This document shows positions 7,402-14,551 of a DNA stretch of 22,882 nt, in pieces; the first letter of the stretch is position 1, and each line of letters starts with the position of its first letter. Position numbers and translations under genes: made by a program. Source of the stretch: JAFARZ01 sp035651595 (GTDB lineage Bacteria > Actinomycetota > Actinomycetes > Streptosporangiales > Streptosporangiaceae); NCBI GenBank assembly GCA_035651595.1, contig DASRFJ010000371.1, positions 1-22,882 of the forward strand, given 5' to 3'. The notes beneath the pieces were generated by a model. It saw only the letters and a program-made list of their open reading frames with translations. It was not told the DNA's origin and did no database searches.

Positions 7402-7658
7402 CGTTTAAGAAGAGCCGCGACCGGGCCGCGCCCAGACCGCCTCCGCGACCTCAGCCTTGCCCCGCGCAGCACTCAGGCAGCGGAGGCGGAAACGCCGGCC
7501 AGAGCAGCACTGACACACGCTCACTCCGGCCGAGTTCCGTCCGGTAGGCGGCATGAGCGGACGAGCTTCTTCGCCGGAGCGTGCAGACATACGGTCTGGC
7601 TGATTGGATGCCGGCTGTAACAGCCCCTTCCGAGTGGCCGGCGATGCCTGCATGCTAC
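7402..7658. other. Divergent spacer between two toxin-antitoxin operons
   Basis: The region between the wHTH-MNT start and the vapB start (321 bp including both operators) holds no recognisable gene. Only the two operator-like palindromes at its ends stand out. Confidence 0.5.
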
Positions 7659-7679
7659 TATTACGTGGTAGACGTAATA
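7659..7679 (+). promoter_or_regulatory. Perfect inverted repeat, probable VapB/VapBC operator
   Basis: TATTACGT and ACGTAATA form perfect 8-bp arms around a 5-bp spacer, 27 bp upstream of the vapB ATG. TACTAT at 7656-7661 overlaps the left arm and could be the -10 box. AbrB-type antitoxins typically bind such repeats and repress their own operon, more strongly together with the toxin. Confidence 0.7.
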
Positions 7680-7705
7680 CGGGATACTCGCCGGAGGAGG
7701 CTGTC

Positions 7706-7945
7706 ATGGTGCTGAACAGCAAAGGCCAGGTGACCATTCCGGCGCATCTGCGGGCCAAGTACGGGCTGCACGCCGGCGATGAGGTCGAGGTCGTCGAGAT
7801 CGGCGGTGCGCTCCGGATTGTCCGCGCCGAGGGAGCCGGGACCAGGGGGCAGCGGCTGGCCCGCCGGCTGCGTAACACCGCCTCCGGGCACGACGTCGCG
7901 GGCATGAGCACCGACGAGATCATGGCGCTGCTGCGTGGCGAATGA
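7706..7945 (+). CDS. AbrB/MazE-family antitoxin (VapB-type)
   Basis: The ATG at 7706 lies five bases after GGAGGAGG, giving 79 residues; the longer frame from 7604 has no comparable site. Residues 1-45 are a swapped-hairpin AbrB DNA-binding domain: MVLNSKGQVTIPAHLRAKYG, then L-x-A-G-D-E-V-E-V and a closing strand GALRIVRA. The C-terminal 35 residues (RLARRLRNTASGHDVAGMST...IMALLRGE) would bind and inhibit the toxin. The gene overlaps the following PIN-domain toxin gene by 11 bp, and a perfect palindrome sits just upstream. Together these make a complete VapBC-like type II toxin-antitoxin operon. Confidence 0.92.
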   Translation: MVLNSKGQVTIPAHLRAKYGLHAGDEVEVVEIGGALRIVRAEGAGTRGQRLARRLRNTASGHDVAGMSTDEIMALLRGE

Positions 7946-8390
7946 CCCGGCGGCGATCCGGCCTGCGACTCTGGTGGACTCCTGCGTGCTGCTTGATGTC
8001 ATCACCGGAGACGATCAGTGGGCTGACTGGTCGGCGGGACAGATCGCAGCGGCCCTGGACGCCGGCCGGATGGTGATCAACCCGCTCATCTACGCCGAGG
8101 TCTCGGTCGGCTATGAGACCGTCGAAGAGCTGGAGGAACTGCTCCCGGCCAGTGACTACGAGCGCGAGCCGTTGCCCTACCTCGCTGGATTCGCCGCCGG
8201 GAAGGCATTCGTGCGATACCGCCGGTCCGGAGGGGACAAACGATCGCCGATGCCGGACTTCTATATCGGCGCGCACGCCGCGGTAGCGGGCTACCGGCTG
8301 CTGACCCGCGATGTCCGGCGGTACCGGACATACTTCCCGACCATCGAGATCATCGCGCCCGCTCCAGCCGAAGACGAGAGAGCCGGATAG
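7935..8390 (+). CDS. vapC: PIN-domain ribonuclease toxin (VapC-type)
   Basis: The product has 151 residues from GTG 7935, overlapping the antitoxin gene by 11 bp. It has no strong ribosome binding site of its own, consistent with coupled translation. The PIN acidic residues are present: D15 in VDSCVLLD, E55 in LIYAEVSVGY, D108 in MPDFYIGAHA and D126 in LLTRDVRRY. These coordinate Mg2+/Mn2+ in single-strand RNA cleavage; many VapC proteins cut tRNA or rRNA, but the target here is unknown. The length is typical and the frame intact, so the toxin should be active when freed from the AbrB-type antitoxin. Confidence 0.92.
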   Translation: MANDPAAIRPATLVDSCVLLDVITGDDQWADWSAGQIAAALDAGRMVINPLIYAEVSVGYETVEELEELLPASDYEREPLPYLAGFAAGKAFVRYRRSGGDKRSPMPDFYIGAHAAVAGYRLLTRDVRRYRTYFPTIEIIAPAPAEDERAG

Positions 8391-8660
8391 GCTCTCACCG
8401 CTCGCCGAACGGGCAGAGGATCTCGCCAAAGGCCTTCGTGACCGGTGTGAAAGCGAGCCGGCGCTGGCCGGGCGGCTCCTGACCGACTACCGGCGTCTGG
8501 CCGCCAAACTCGCTGCCGTCCTCGCTGACCCGGCCGATTAGCTACTGCCACCCTACGTGCCTCAGCGCGCTAGGCCGAGCGCTTCATCGCGGCAGATGAG
8601 CGCGTTGTCGAGCGAGGAGGCAAATGCATTTCTGCAGGGCACGCAGTTGTTGTCTATCCC
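8391..8660. other. Short segment after vapC with possible coding remnants
   Basis: In the plus strand up to 8541 the frame reads LAERAEDLAKGLRDRCESEP and then LAGRLLTDYRRLAAKLAAVL, a helical, protein-like stretch. The only start in that frame lies inside vapC (8311) and has no ribosome binding site. Around 8597 another short frame begins MSALSSEEANAFLQGTQLLS. Neither is recognised, and both may be gene fragments. Confidence 0.3.
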
Positions 8661-9101
8661 TCATGTCAGTGATCCGATGAACAGTGCGCACCAGCCCGCT
8701 GCGAGTACCGCAGGCAGCCATTTGCTGATCTCGGAGGGAACGAGCCATGGCCTGTGCCGCCAGTGATCGATCCAGTACGCGCTGGCGCGCATGACCAGGA
8801 ACCAGAACACTGTCGTGATCAAGCCGAATACCGCGAGCAGCGGCCGGAGCGCGGCCTGGCTGGCCGCTGCGTACACCGTCGCCACAGCTGTGTTCATGAG
8901 GAGGAACAGGCTGCCGCGTTGCCAGAAAAGCTGTAGGTCCAGGCGGAAATGTTCCGAGGCGAGCTTCAGCATGTCAAGGTCCCGGGCCTCGAAGCGCACG
9001 TGCCCTGGACAATAGCGCCCTGTGTCAGCGAGCTGTGTGCAGTTCGCCCCGTCGGCCAGGACACCGGCGCAGGTCGCGGGAGGAGGCTGATTCACGCTCA
9101 T
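8661..9101 (-). CDS. Small membrane protein with N-terminal zinc-ribbon-like Cys cluster
   Basis: The ATG at 9101, preceded by GGAGGG, gives 146 residues; a longer frame to 9371 is low in coding character and is rejected. Near the N-terminus C-x8-C, then C and H (CAGVLADGANC...YCPGH) form a likely metal-binding knuckle. A charged helix follows (RFEARDLDMLKLASEHFRLD), then hydrophobic stretches: LFLLMNTAVATVYAAA, LRPLLAVFGLITTVFWFLVM and WLPAVLAAGWCALFIGSL. Two to three membrane helices with the Cys cluster in the cytoplasm are predicted. I cannot name the family with confidence. It lies between toxin-antitoxin loci and is divergent from another small membrane protein. Confidence 0.78.
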   Translation of the reverse strand: MSVNQPPPATCAGVLADGANCTQLADTGRYCPGHVRFEARDLDMLKLASEHFRLDLQLFWQRGSLFLLMNTAVATVYAAASQAALRPLLAVFGLITTVFWFLVMRASAYWIDHWRHRPWLVPSEISKWLPAVLAAGWCALFIGSLT

Positions 9102-9426
9102 CTTCGTTCCCTCCAAAGGCGTGACTCCCGGCTGCAGCAATACGCTGCTTTCTGCCGGTCGGAGTCTTCGCCGGAGATCAAGCAGCCGGAACTCGCCGCC
9201 GGACAGCGGGCGGGATTCTCGAAACCGCTGCCGGACAGACCGATGACGCAAACTCGGCGAAGAGTCCACCGCAGTCAACAGCCAACCACTGCCCCGGCCG
9301 GTTCGCTCATGGCAACAATCCTGCCATCCGCCCGATCTGCAGCAAAAGTGGACGTCTGCCATAAAATTCAATGCGGAACCTGAAGTAATTTAAGATACCA
9401 TTCCCGGTAGGAGAGGATGGATTTTG
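9102..9426. other. Divergent intergenic region between two small membrane-protein genes
   Basis: This 325-bp stretch holds no convincing gene. At 9391-9396 TAAGAT could be the -10 box for the plus-strand gene at 9427, in a locally AT-rich patch (9360-9400). A minus-strand frame runs through but lacks coding character. Confidence 0.45.
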
Positions 9427-9681
9427 ATGAGCCGAGGCCGGGTGGCGCTGTGGGGAGTGCCGTCCGCTATGTTGGCGGGGCTGTTGGCGGTAGCCGCTGC
9501 CTTGGCAGCAGGTGCGGTGCCCAAGTCGTGGGGACGGGCACATGACGGCCCTTTGTTGTGGTGGTCAGTTGCCGGTCTGTTGGGCCTTGGCGCCCTCGTA
9601 GCTGTGCTTCAGGCGCGTTCGGTCGCTGAGGAGGACGAGCAGCAACAGACCGTCCCTCAAGGTCCGGTACTGGAAACATAG
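9427..9681 (+). CDS. Small two-helix membrane protein, function unknown
   Basis: The ATG at 9427 follows AGGAGAGG by ten bases and gives 84 residues. Two hydrophobic segments are seen: LWGVPSAMLAGLLAVAAALA near the N-terminus and LLWWSVAGLLGLGALVAVL near the middle. They are followed by a charged tail (RSVAEEDEQQQ) ending GPVLET. An upstream ATG at 9417 in another frame is less likely, because it gives a protein with no clear features. No family is recognised. A Sel1-repeat fragment follows directly. Confidence 0.65.
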   Translation: MSRGRVALWGVPSAMLAGLLAVAAALAAGAVPKSWGRAHDGPLLWWSVAGLLGLGALVAVLQARSVAEEDEQQQTVPQGPVLET

Positions 9682-9923
9682 CCGGGATTCGTAATCTCGG
9701 TTTCCAGCTCTTCGATCGTGACGAATATTATGAAGCTGAGCAATGGTTTCGCAAAGCCGCCGACGAAGGAGACGCGGCCGCGATGCAGGAGCTGGCATGC
9801 GTCCTCATTATACAAGGCAGGGAAGGCGAAGCCCGCGATTGGCTCCGGGGGAGCCAAAAAGCGTTTGATCCTGTTGCGGCTATTAAATTCGAGGTTGAGC
9901 TCAGCCGGTATGGCAGCGAGTGA
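9630..9923 (+). pseudogene. Fragment of a Sel1/TPR-repeat protein without a start codon
   Basis: From about 9693 the plus strand reads NLGFQLFDRDEYYEAEQWFR and then KAADEGDAAAMQELACVL, ending GREGEARDWLRGSQ...SRYGSE at TGA 9921-9923. The EAEQWFRKAADEGDAAAMQELA segment is a classic Sel1-like repeat, a helix-turn-helix solenoid unit often found in actinobacterial effector and regulator proteins. The frame opens only after a TGA at 9627 and has no ATG, GTG or TTG start before the repeat, so the N-terminus is missing. The sequence is AT-richer than its surroundings, like the 5745-6153 patch, suggesting shared foreign origin. Confidence 0.72.
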
Positions 9924-10072
9924 ATTCCAGCTATCGTTCTGAGAACCAGCCGTCGACGTGAGTGGAATCAAAGTATCATTGTTATCTTTGCGAGACTGCT
10001 GGTAAGGCACGTGGATCGTCGGTTGTCTGGACAAGATCGGCCTGATCAGCGGGGGTGCCGTTCCTTCTGTGT

Positions 10073-10477
10073 CTATCTGAGTTCCTCAGGACGGAGGGAA
10101 GCCTTGATCTCGCTGAATCTGGCCGCCGCGGCCGGGGTCCATTCCGTCCTGCGTTCGCTGGCGCGCAGGGCATCGTCGATCTCGATGAGCTTTGCGGGGG
10201 ACAGCGCGCCTGCCCGCTCGATCAGGTCGTCCCGGCTCAGGGTGGTCAGCCACGTGCACGGGGTGAAGCCCGGGCGGGGGAACCCGACGCGCAGCACGCC
10301 TTCAAAGGGCAGTCCTTCCTGGATGCCGACTGCGACTTCGGCCCCCAGGCCGGAGATGTCGGTGTCCGCCGGGGCGACGACCTGCATTGCCCGGAACCCG
10401 GACGGCTCGTCGTCCGACAGGAGCACAACAGGGCGTGGCTCGTCGAACCTGGCCCACCAGACCTCGCCTCGGTGCAT
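10073..10477 (-). CDS. MazF/PemK-like endoribonuclease toxin, apparently without antitoxin
   Basis: The protein has 134 residues from ATG 10477, with AGGAGG six bases upstream. The N-terminus MHRGEVWWARFDEPRPVVLL is the signature first strand and turn of MazF/PemK toxins. GLPFEGVLRV and TWLTTLSRDDLIERAGALS fit the later strands and the C-terminal helix with its conserved L-x-x-D-L segment. Such toxins cleave mRNA at short sequence motifs. The last 35 residues (RASERRTEWTPAAAARFSEI...) extend past the usual end. No MazE-like antitoxin gene is seen directly upstream or downstream on the same strand. It may be an orphan, pair with a distant antitoxin, or have lost its partner. Confidence 0.85.
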   Translation of the reverse strand: MHRGEVWWARFDEPRPVVLLSDDEPSGFRAMQVVAPADTDISGLGAEVAVGIQEGLPFEGVLRVGFPRPGFTPCTWLTTLSRDDLIERAGALSPAKLIEIDDALRASERRTEWTPAAAARFSEIKASLRPEELR

Positions 10478-10602
10478 GTGTCCTCCTGGTATGAGACGGC
10501 GGGCGGATGCTGTGCCGGCCGCCGCTGGCAGTGATGCGGCCTGCCTGCTGTCTGAGCCTAGATCTTCGGCGTGCCGGTGCTGGCCACGGGGCGGTCACCG
10601 TC

Positions 10603-10637
10603 TGATCATCCCGGTGTGTGCTGACACGTGATGATCG
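10603..10637. repeat. Imperfect inverted repeat upstream of the transposase remnant
   Basis: GATCATC and GATGATC arms flank about 19 bp that continue partial pairing (TGTG with CACG). A second hairpin, CCCCGTCC/GGGCGGGG with a 3-base loop, follows at 10658-10676. They lie just before the IS701-like gene and could be part of an element end, but the matching distal repeat was not identified. Confidence 0.3.
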
Positions 10638-10688
10638 CCTGGTGGCCGCAGCGTAGACCCCGTCCGCTGGGCGGGGATACTCGATGAG

Positions 10689-11150
10689 TTGATGACTCGG
10701 GCCGGGACCCGTTTCCGCAGGGTGGAGCCGCGGCGCCGGGCGCGGGTGTTCGTGGCGGGACTGCTGGCGGGGCTGCCGCGCAAGAACTGCTGGACGATAG
10801 CTGAGCATGCCGGGGATGCCACGCCGGACGGGAATGCAGCACCTGCTGGCGCGCGCGAGGCGGGACGCAGACGGCGTGCGGGATGACGTACGCGGCTATG
10901 TTGCGGAGCACCTCGGCGATCCGCGGGCCGTGCTGGTGGCCGGCGAGACGGGTGACCTGAAGAAAGGCACCGCCACCGCCGGCGTGCAGCGGCAGTACAC
11001 CGGCATCGCCGGGCGGGCCGGGAACGCGCAGGCCGCCGTCTACCTCGGGTACGCGGCCCGGCGCGGGCACGCGCTGACCGGCCGGGAGCTGTACCTGCCG
11101 AAGTCCTGGACCAGCGACCCGGCTCGCTGCGCCGCCGCATTTGCGGTGTC
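10689..11150 (+). pseudogene. IS701-family transposase remnant, frameshifted and truncated
   Basis: In one frame the sequence reads FRRVEPRRRARVFVAGLLAG and then LPRKNCWTIAEHAGDATPDG. It then shifts frame at about 10833, where an extra A is the simplest explanation, and continues MQHLLARARRDADGVRDDVR, YVAEHLGDPRAVLVAGETGD, LKKGTATAGVQRQYTGIAGR and RELYLPKSWTSDPAR. This order matches the N-terminal half of actinobacterial IS701 transposases, normally about 400 residues. The usual VVDETGD has become VAGETGD, losing the first catalytic aspartate. Similarity ends near 11140 and the C-terminal half is gone. It is dead on three counts. Confidence 0.85.
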
Positions 11151-11598
11151 CCCACTGCTGCGCGCATCGAGTTCCGCGGCACCGAGCGCTCCGCATCCAT
11201 CACCGCAGACACCTCCAGCCAGAGCCTGCAACGCGTCAATACCATTCAGAGCAACGCGCTCACCTCAGTTGTCTCCCGGTGCTATGTAGACGTCCTGCAT
11301 CCTGCGCCCCGGGCCTGGACGGACCCGCTCGATGTAGCGTTCGGGCCGGTCAAGAACGAGGGTTCAGGTAGACCCTATGTCCCCGACATCGGCACGGAAC
11401 CGCAACTTAGCAAGTGCCGGGCCGGTGGCGTACTTGTCGACGCCGCATCGCTTGGCGGGATCACAAGCGCGACCGTGGCGCCTGCCGCGATCGTGGATAA
11501 CGGGGAGCCACAGGACTTCTTGTGCTTTCTGCCGCTGCCGCATGGGCATGGAGAGTTGCGTCCTACCTTTATGGCTGGCTGCGGTCCGGCTTGATTGA
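11151..11598. other. Segment with no recognised gene
   Basis: An open plus-strand frame runs to about 11595 (for example DVAFGPVKNEGSGRPYVPDI) but lacks a start and matches nothing I recognise. It is probably rearranged debris between the transposase and HIT-like remnants. Confidence 0.35.
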
Positions 11599-11877
11599 CG
11601 GGCTGCCGGCACTTACTCGCTCTCCGGCGTGATCGCGGCGGCCATCGAGCGGGCGATCATGAGCCTAGGCGAGGCTGCTCGGGTGCACATGTATCGCTGG
11701 GGTGATGGCTGCACCCACTTCCATGCGCATTTCATCGGCAGGCCGCTTGGCCGCCCGCAATTCGGCTGGCGCAACCCGCCATTCCTCGAAAAGCGGTTTC
11801 CCAGTCCCGGAGCAGATCAGCTAGCGGAAGCCCGCAAGTTGGTCGCCGCCTCGCTCACCGCTGACCTGCCGGCCTGA
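11599..11877 (+). pseudogene. C-terminal fragment of a HIT-like (histidine-triad) family protein
   Basis: From 11599 the frame gives VIAAAIERAIMSLGEAARVH, then MYRWGDGCTHFHAHFIGRPLG, and a tail QLAEARKLVAASLTA. This corresponds to the C-terminal half of actinobacterial HIT-like proteins, in which YRWGDGGAHxHxxFxARP carries the histidine-triad-like motif (here THFHAHF). The N-terminal half is missing: the frame is closed by TGA at 11596-11598, and the upstream sequence is unrelated. A GTG at 11629 could start an 82-residue product. I judge it a truncated pseudogene. Confidence 0.62.
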
Positions 11878-11965
11878 CCAGTCGGCCGTCAGTGTGTGGC
11901 CGCGGCTCGAGCTAGCTGGTCGCGGAGAATGTCAGCCGCGATCGAGGGCCGGGCGGTCGCGGTTG

Positions 11966-14413
11966 CTAGCGGAAGACGGCGAGGCCGCGGGGTGCGGAGA
12001 ATCCGCTGGCGAGGCCGGTGACGGTGCTGGTGGCGGTGCTGATGACCGAGACGGTGTTATCGGTCTGGTTGGTGACGTAGGCGGTGGTGCCGGCCGCGTT
12101 GACGGCGACGTTGAGCGGCATCGTCCCGACGGGGATGGTCGCGGTGACCGCTCTGGTGGCGGTGCTGATCACCGAGACGCTGTTGCCGCCGTTGTTGACG
12201 ACGTAGGCGGTCGTCCCGTCCGGGGTGAACGCGACGGCGGTGGGGTGGTCACCGACCGGGATCGTGGCGGTGACGGCGTTGGTGGCGGTGGCGATCACCG
12301 AGACGTTGGCGGTGCCGTTGTTGGCGACATAGACGCGGCTGCCGTCCGGGCTCATCGCCAGGCCCGCCGGGAAGGTGCCGGTTAGCCCGATCGTCGCGGT
12401 CACCGTGTTGGTGGCGGTGCTGATCGCGTAGACCACGCCTTCGACGTGGTCGGCCACGTACAAGGTGGCGCCGTCAGGGGTGACGGCGGAATCGCGCGGG
12501 TCCCCGCCGACGGTGATGGTGGCGGTGACGGTGCCGGTGGCGGTGCTGACCGCTGAGATGGTGCCGGCGTGGGCGTTGGAGACGTAGGCGGTGGCGCCGT
12601 CGGGGGTGAAGGCCACCGCGGCGGGGCCGGCGTCTGTGGTGATGGTCCCGGTCACGGCCTGGGTCGCGGTGTCGATGATCGTGACGGTGTTACCGCCGGC
12701 GTCGGTGACCCACGCCTGGGTTCCGGCCGGGTCCGGGGTGACCTCGAACGGGACCGGGCCGGCCGCGATGCTGGCGGTGACCGCGCCGGCGGCCGGGTCG
12801 TAGATCTTGACCGTGTTGTCGCCGCCATCGGCGACGTAAACGAGCGTGTTAGCCGGAGCCGGGCGGAAGGTGTAATGGTCGGCGCCGCTGGTAGTGCTTG
12901 TCCCGGCCGCGGTGGTGACGGTCACGTCCGTGGTGCCGCCGGAGTGCGGGGGCGTGATCGCGGTGATCTGGGTGTCGGAGGCGACGGTGAACGAGGCCGC
13001 TGGTATGCCGCCGAACGATACCCCGGTGGCGCCGGCGAAGTCGGTGCCGGTGATGGTGACCCGGTGCCCACCCGTGACCGGCCCGCTCGGCGGGATGACG
13101 CCGGTGACCGCGGGTGCGGGCTCGTCATAGGTGTAGTGGTCGCCGCCGCCGGTGGCGCTGGTGCCGGCCGGGGTGGTGACTGTGACGTCCACGGTCCCGT
13201 CGGTGTGCGCCGGGGCGGTCGCGGTGACCGTGAGGTCGTTGATGACCTTGACGTTGGTGGCCGGGGCAGAGCCGAACAGCACCGAACTGGCGCCCGCCAG
13301 ATGCTGGCCGGTGATCGTCACCTGGTTGCCGCCGGGTTCGGCACCGTGCGCGGGAGATACCCCGGTGACCACCGGGGGCGCGGCTGCCATCGCGATGTCG
13401 AACGGGACGGCGCCGACTCCGGTGATGGTGGCGGTGACCGTATCGGTGGCGGTGTTGATCACCGAGACGCTGTTGCCGCCCCCGTTCGCGACGTAGGCGG
13501 TGCCGCCCGCCGGATCGACCAGCACGTCAGTGGGTGTGGAGCCGACCGGGATGGTCGCGGTGACGGTGTTGGTGGCGGTGTCGATCACCGAGACGGTGTT
13601 GCTGTTCTCGTTGGCCACGTACGCATGCGTTCCGTCGGGGGTGATCGAGACGCTGCCCGGGCCGGAGAAGCCGGGGATCAGCGAGCTGATCGTGTTGGTG
13701 GCGGTGTCGATCACCGAGACGTTGTTGCTGTTGAAATTGGGCACATAGGCGTGCGCCCCGTCCGGGGTGATCGCCACGTCAGCCGGAGTACTGGCGCCGC
13801 CGCTGGCGATGGTGGCGACGACGGTGTCGGTAGCCGTGTCCACGACCGAGACGGCGCTGCCGACGAAGCAGGCCACGTAGGCGCGGGAGCCGTCGGGCGT
13901 GACGGCTACGCCAAACGGATTGCCGCAGATGTTGACCGTGGTGGTGACCGTGTTCGTGCTCGCGTTGATCACTGACAGCCCGCCGACGCCAGGGCTGACG
14001 AAGTCACCTACATACGCGCGGGCACCGTCCGGTGCCACCGCCACGGGTGCCGGGAACCGGTTGGTCGCGATGGTGGCCGACACCGCGTTCGTGCTGGTGT
14101 CGATGACAGACACGTTATTGCTTCCCTGGTTGACGGCGTAGACGTGACCGCTGTCTGGGGCTGCGGCGACTGCGTCTGGGAAGCTGCCAACCGGCACGGT
14201 GGCCGTGACCGTGTCGGTCGCCGGGTCGATGACCGTCACCTGGTTCGAGCGCAGCGCGGCGACGTACACCATCCGGTGCGCGGGCGCCGCGTGCGCGGGC
14301 GCCGCTTGCGCGGGCGCCGCTTGCGCGGGCGCGGACGTCAAGCCCAGGCCGGTCACCGCCAGCGCAGCCGCCGTGGCGAGGACGCTCAGCCGGAATCGTG
14401 AACGGGTATCCAT
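11966..14413 (-). CDS. Secreted double beta-propeller (YVTN-type) protein with two IPT/TIG domains
   Basis: The ATG at 14413 follows GGGAGGGG and gives about 815 residues; a GTG 18 bases upstream is less likely. A signal peptide is clear (RSRFRLSVLATAAALAVTGL, cleavage near APAQA), followed by AAPAQ/AAPAH pentapeptide repeats. Residues about 47-344 hold roughly seven YVTN-like blades with the pattern PDG..AYV.N...N.VSVIDTATNTV.ATI. Residues about 347-429 and 434-516 are two IPT/TIG immunoglobulin-like domains (PAHGAEPGGNQVTITG, PPSGPVTGGHRVTITG). Residues about 522-815 form a second propeller of about seven blades. The layout is that of an exported or surface-associated protein-binding scaffold; no enzyme motif is seen. 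It lies 138 bp downstream of the terpene synthase on the same strand but is probably a separate unit. Confidence 0.88.
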   Translation of the reverse strand: MDTRSRFRLSVLATAAALAVTGLGLTSAPAQAAPAQAAPAHAAPAHRMVYVAALRSNQVTVIDPATDTVTATVPVGSFPDAVAAAPDSGHVYAVNQGSNNVSVIDTSTNAVSATIATNRFPAPVAVAPDGARAYVGDFVSPGVGGLSVINASTNTVTTTVNICGNPFGVAVTPDGSRAYVACFVGSAVSVVDTATDTVVATIASGGASTPADVAITPDGAHAYVPNFNSNNVSVIDTATNTISSLIPGFSGPGSVSITPDGTHAYVANENSNTVSVIDTATNTVTATIPVGSTPTDVLVDPAGGTAYVANGGGNSVSVINTATDTVTATITGVGAVPFDIAMAAAPPVVTGVSPAHGAEPGGNQVTITGQHLAGASSVLFGSAPATNVKVINDLTVTATAPAHTDGTVDVTVTTPAGTSATGGGDHYTYDEPAPAVTGVIPPSGPVTGGHRVTITGTDFAGATGVSFGGIPAASFTVASDTQITAITPPHSGGTTDVTVTTAAGTSTTSGADHYTFRPAPANTLVYVADGGDNTVKIYDPAAGAVTASIAAGPVPFEVTPDPAGTQAWVTDAGGNTVTIIDTATQAVTGTITTDAGPAAVAFTPDGATAYVSNAHAGTISAVSTATGTVTATITVGGDPRDSAVTPDGATLYVADHVEGVVYAISTATNTVTATIGLTGTFPAGLAMSPDGSRVYVANNGTANVSVIATATNAVTATIPVGDHPTAVAFTPDGTTAYVVNNGGNSVSVISTATRAVTATIPVGTMPLNVAVNAAGTTAYVTNQTDNTVSVISTATSTVTGLASGFSAPRGLAVFR
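14281..14334 (-). repeat. 15-bp tandem direct repeats encoding AAPAQ/AAPAH
   Basis: Three consecutive 15-bp units of the form cgggcgccgc[t/g]tgcg and a partial fourth lie just after the signal peptide region of the double-propeller gene. They encode alternating AAPAQ and AAPAH pentapeptides, probably a flexible linker. Slippage could change the copy number between strains. Confidence 0.8.
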
Positions 14414-14509
14414 TTCCCCTCCCTCTTCCACGAACCGCCGCAGACTCCGCGCATCCGTTACGCAGGAGGAACACTCGAAGCAATCCGTAGCCGCCGTGAC
14501 CGTAACATT

Positions 14510-14526
14510 GGCCGGTCAGCCCGGCC
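14510..14526 (-). terminator. GC-rich hairpin after the terpene synthase gene
   Basis: GGCCGG and CCGGCC form a perfect 6-bp stem with a 5-base loop, 25 bp past the terpene synthase stop. No run of T follows, but actinobacterial terminators often lack one. It would separate the encapsulin/terpene operon from the propeller gene. Confidence 0.42.
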
Positions 14527-14551
14527 TACTTGCCAGACTGCTACTGTTTCG

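Noticed and set aside
9102..9371. N-terminal extension of the Cys-cluster membrane protein
   Set aside because: The extension is Arg/Ser-rich without features, while the ATG at 9101 has a strong GGAGGG site.
12569..13975. Long plus-strand open frame (468 codons) opposite the double-propeller gene
   Set aside because: It is rich in Gly/Asp/Arg/Val with repeats mirroring the minus-strand blades, so it is the antisense shadow of a repetitive GC-rich gene.
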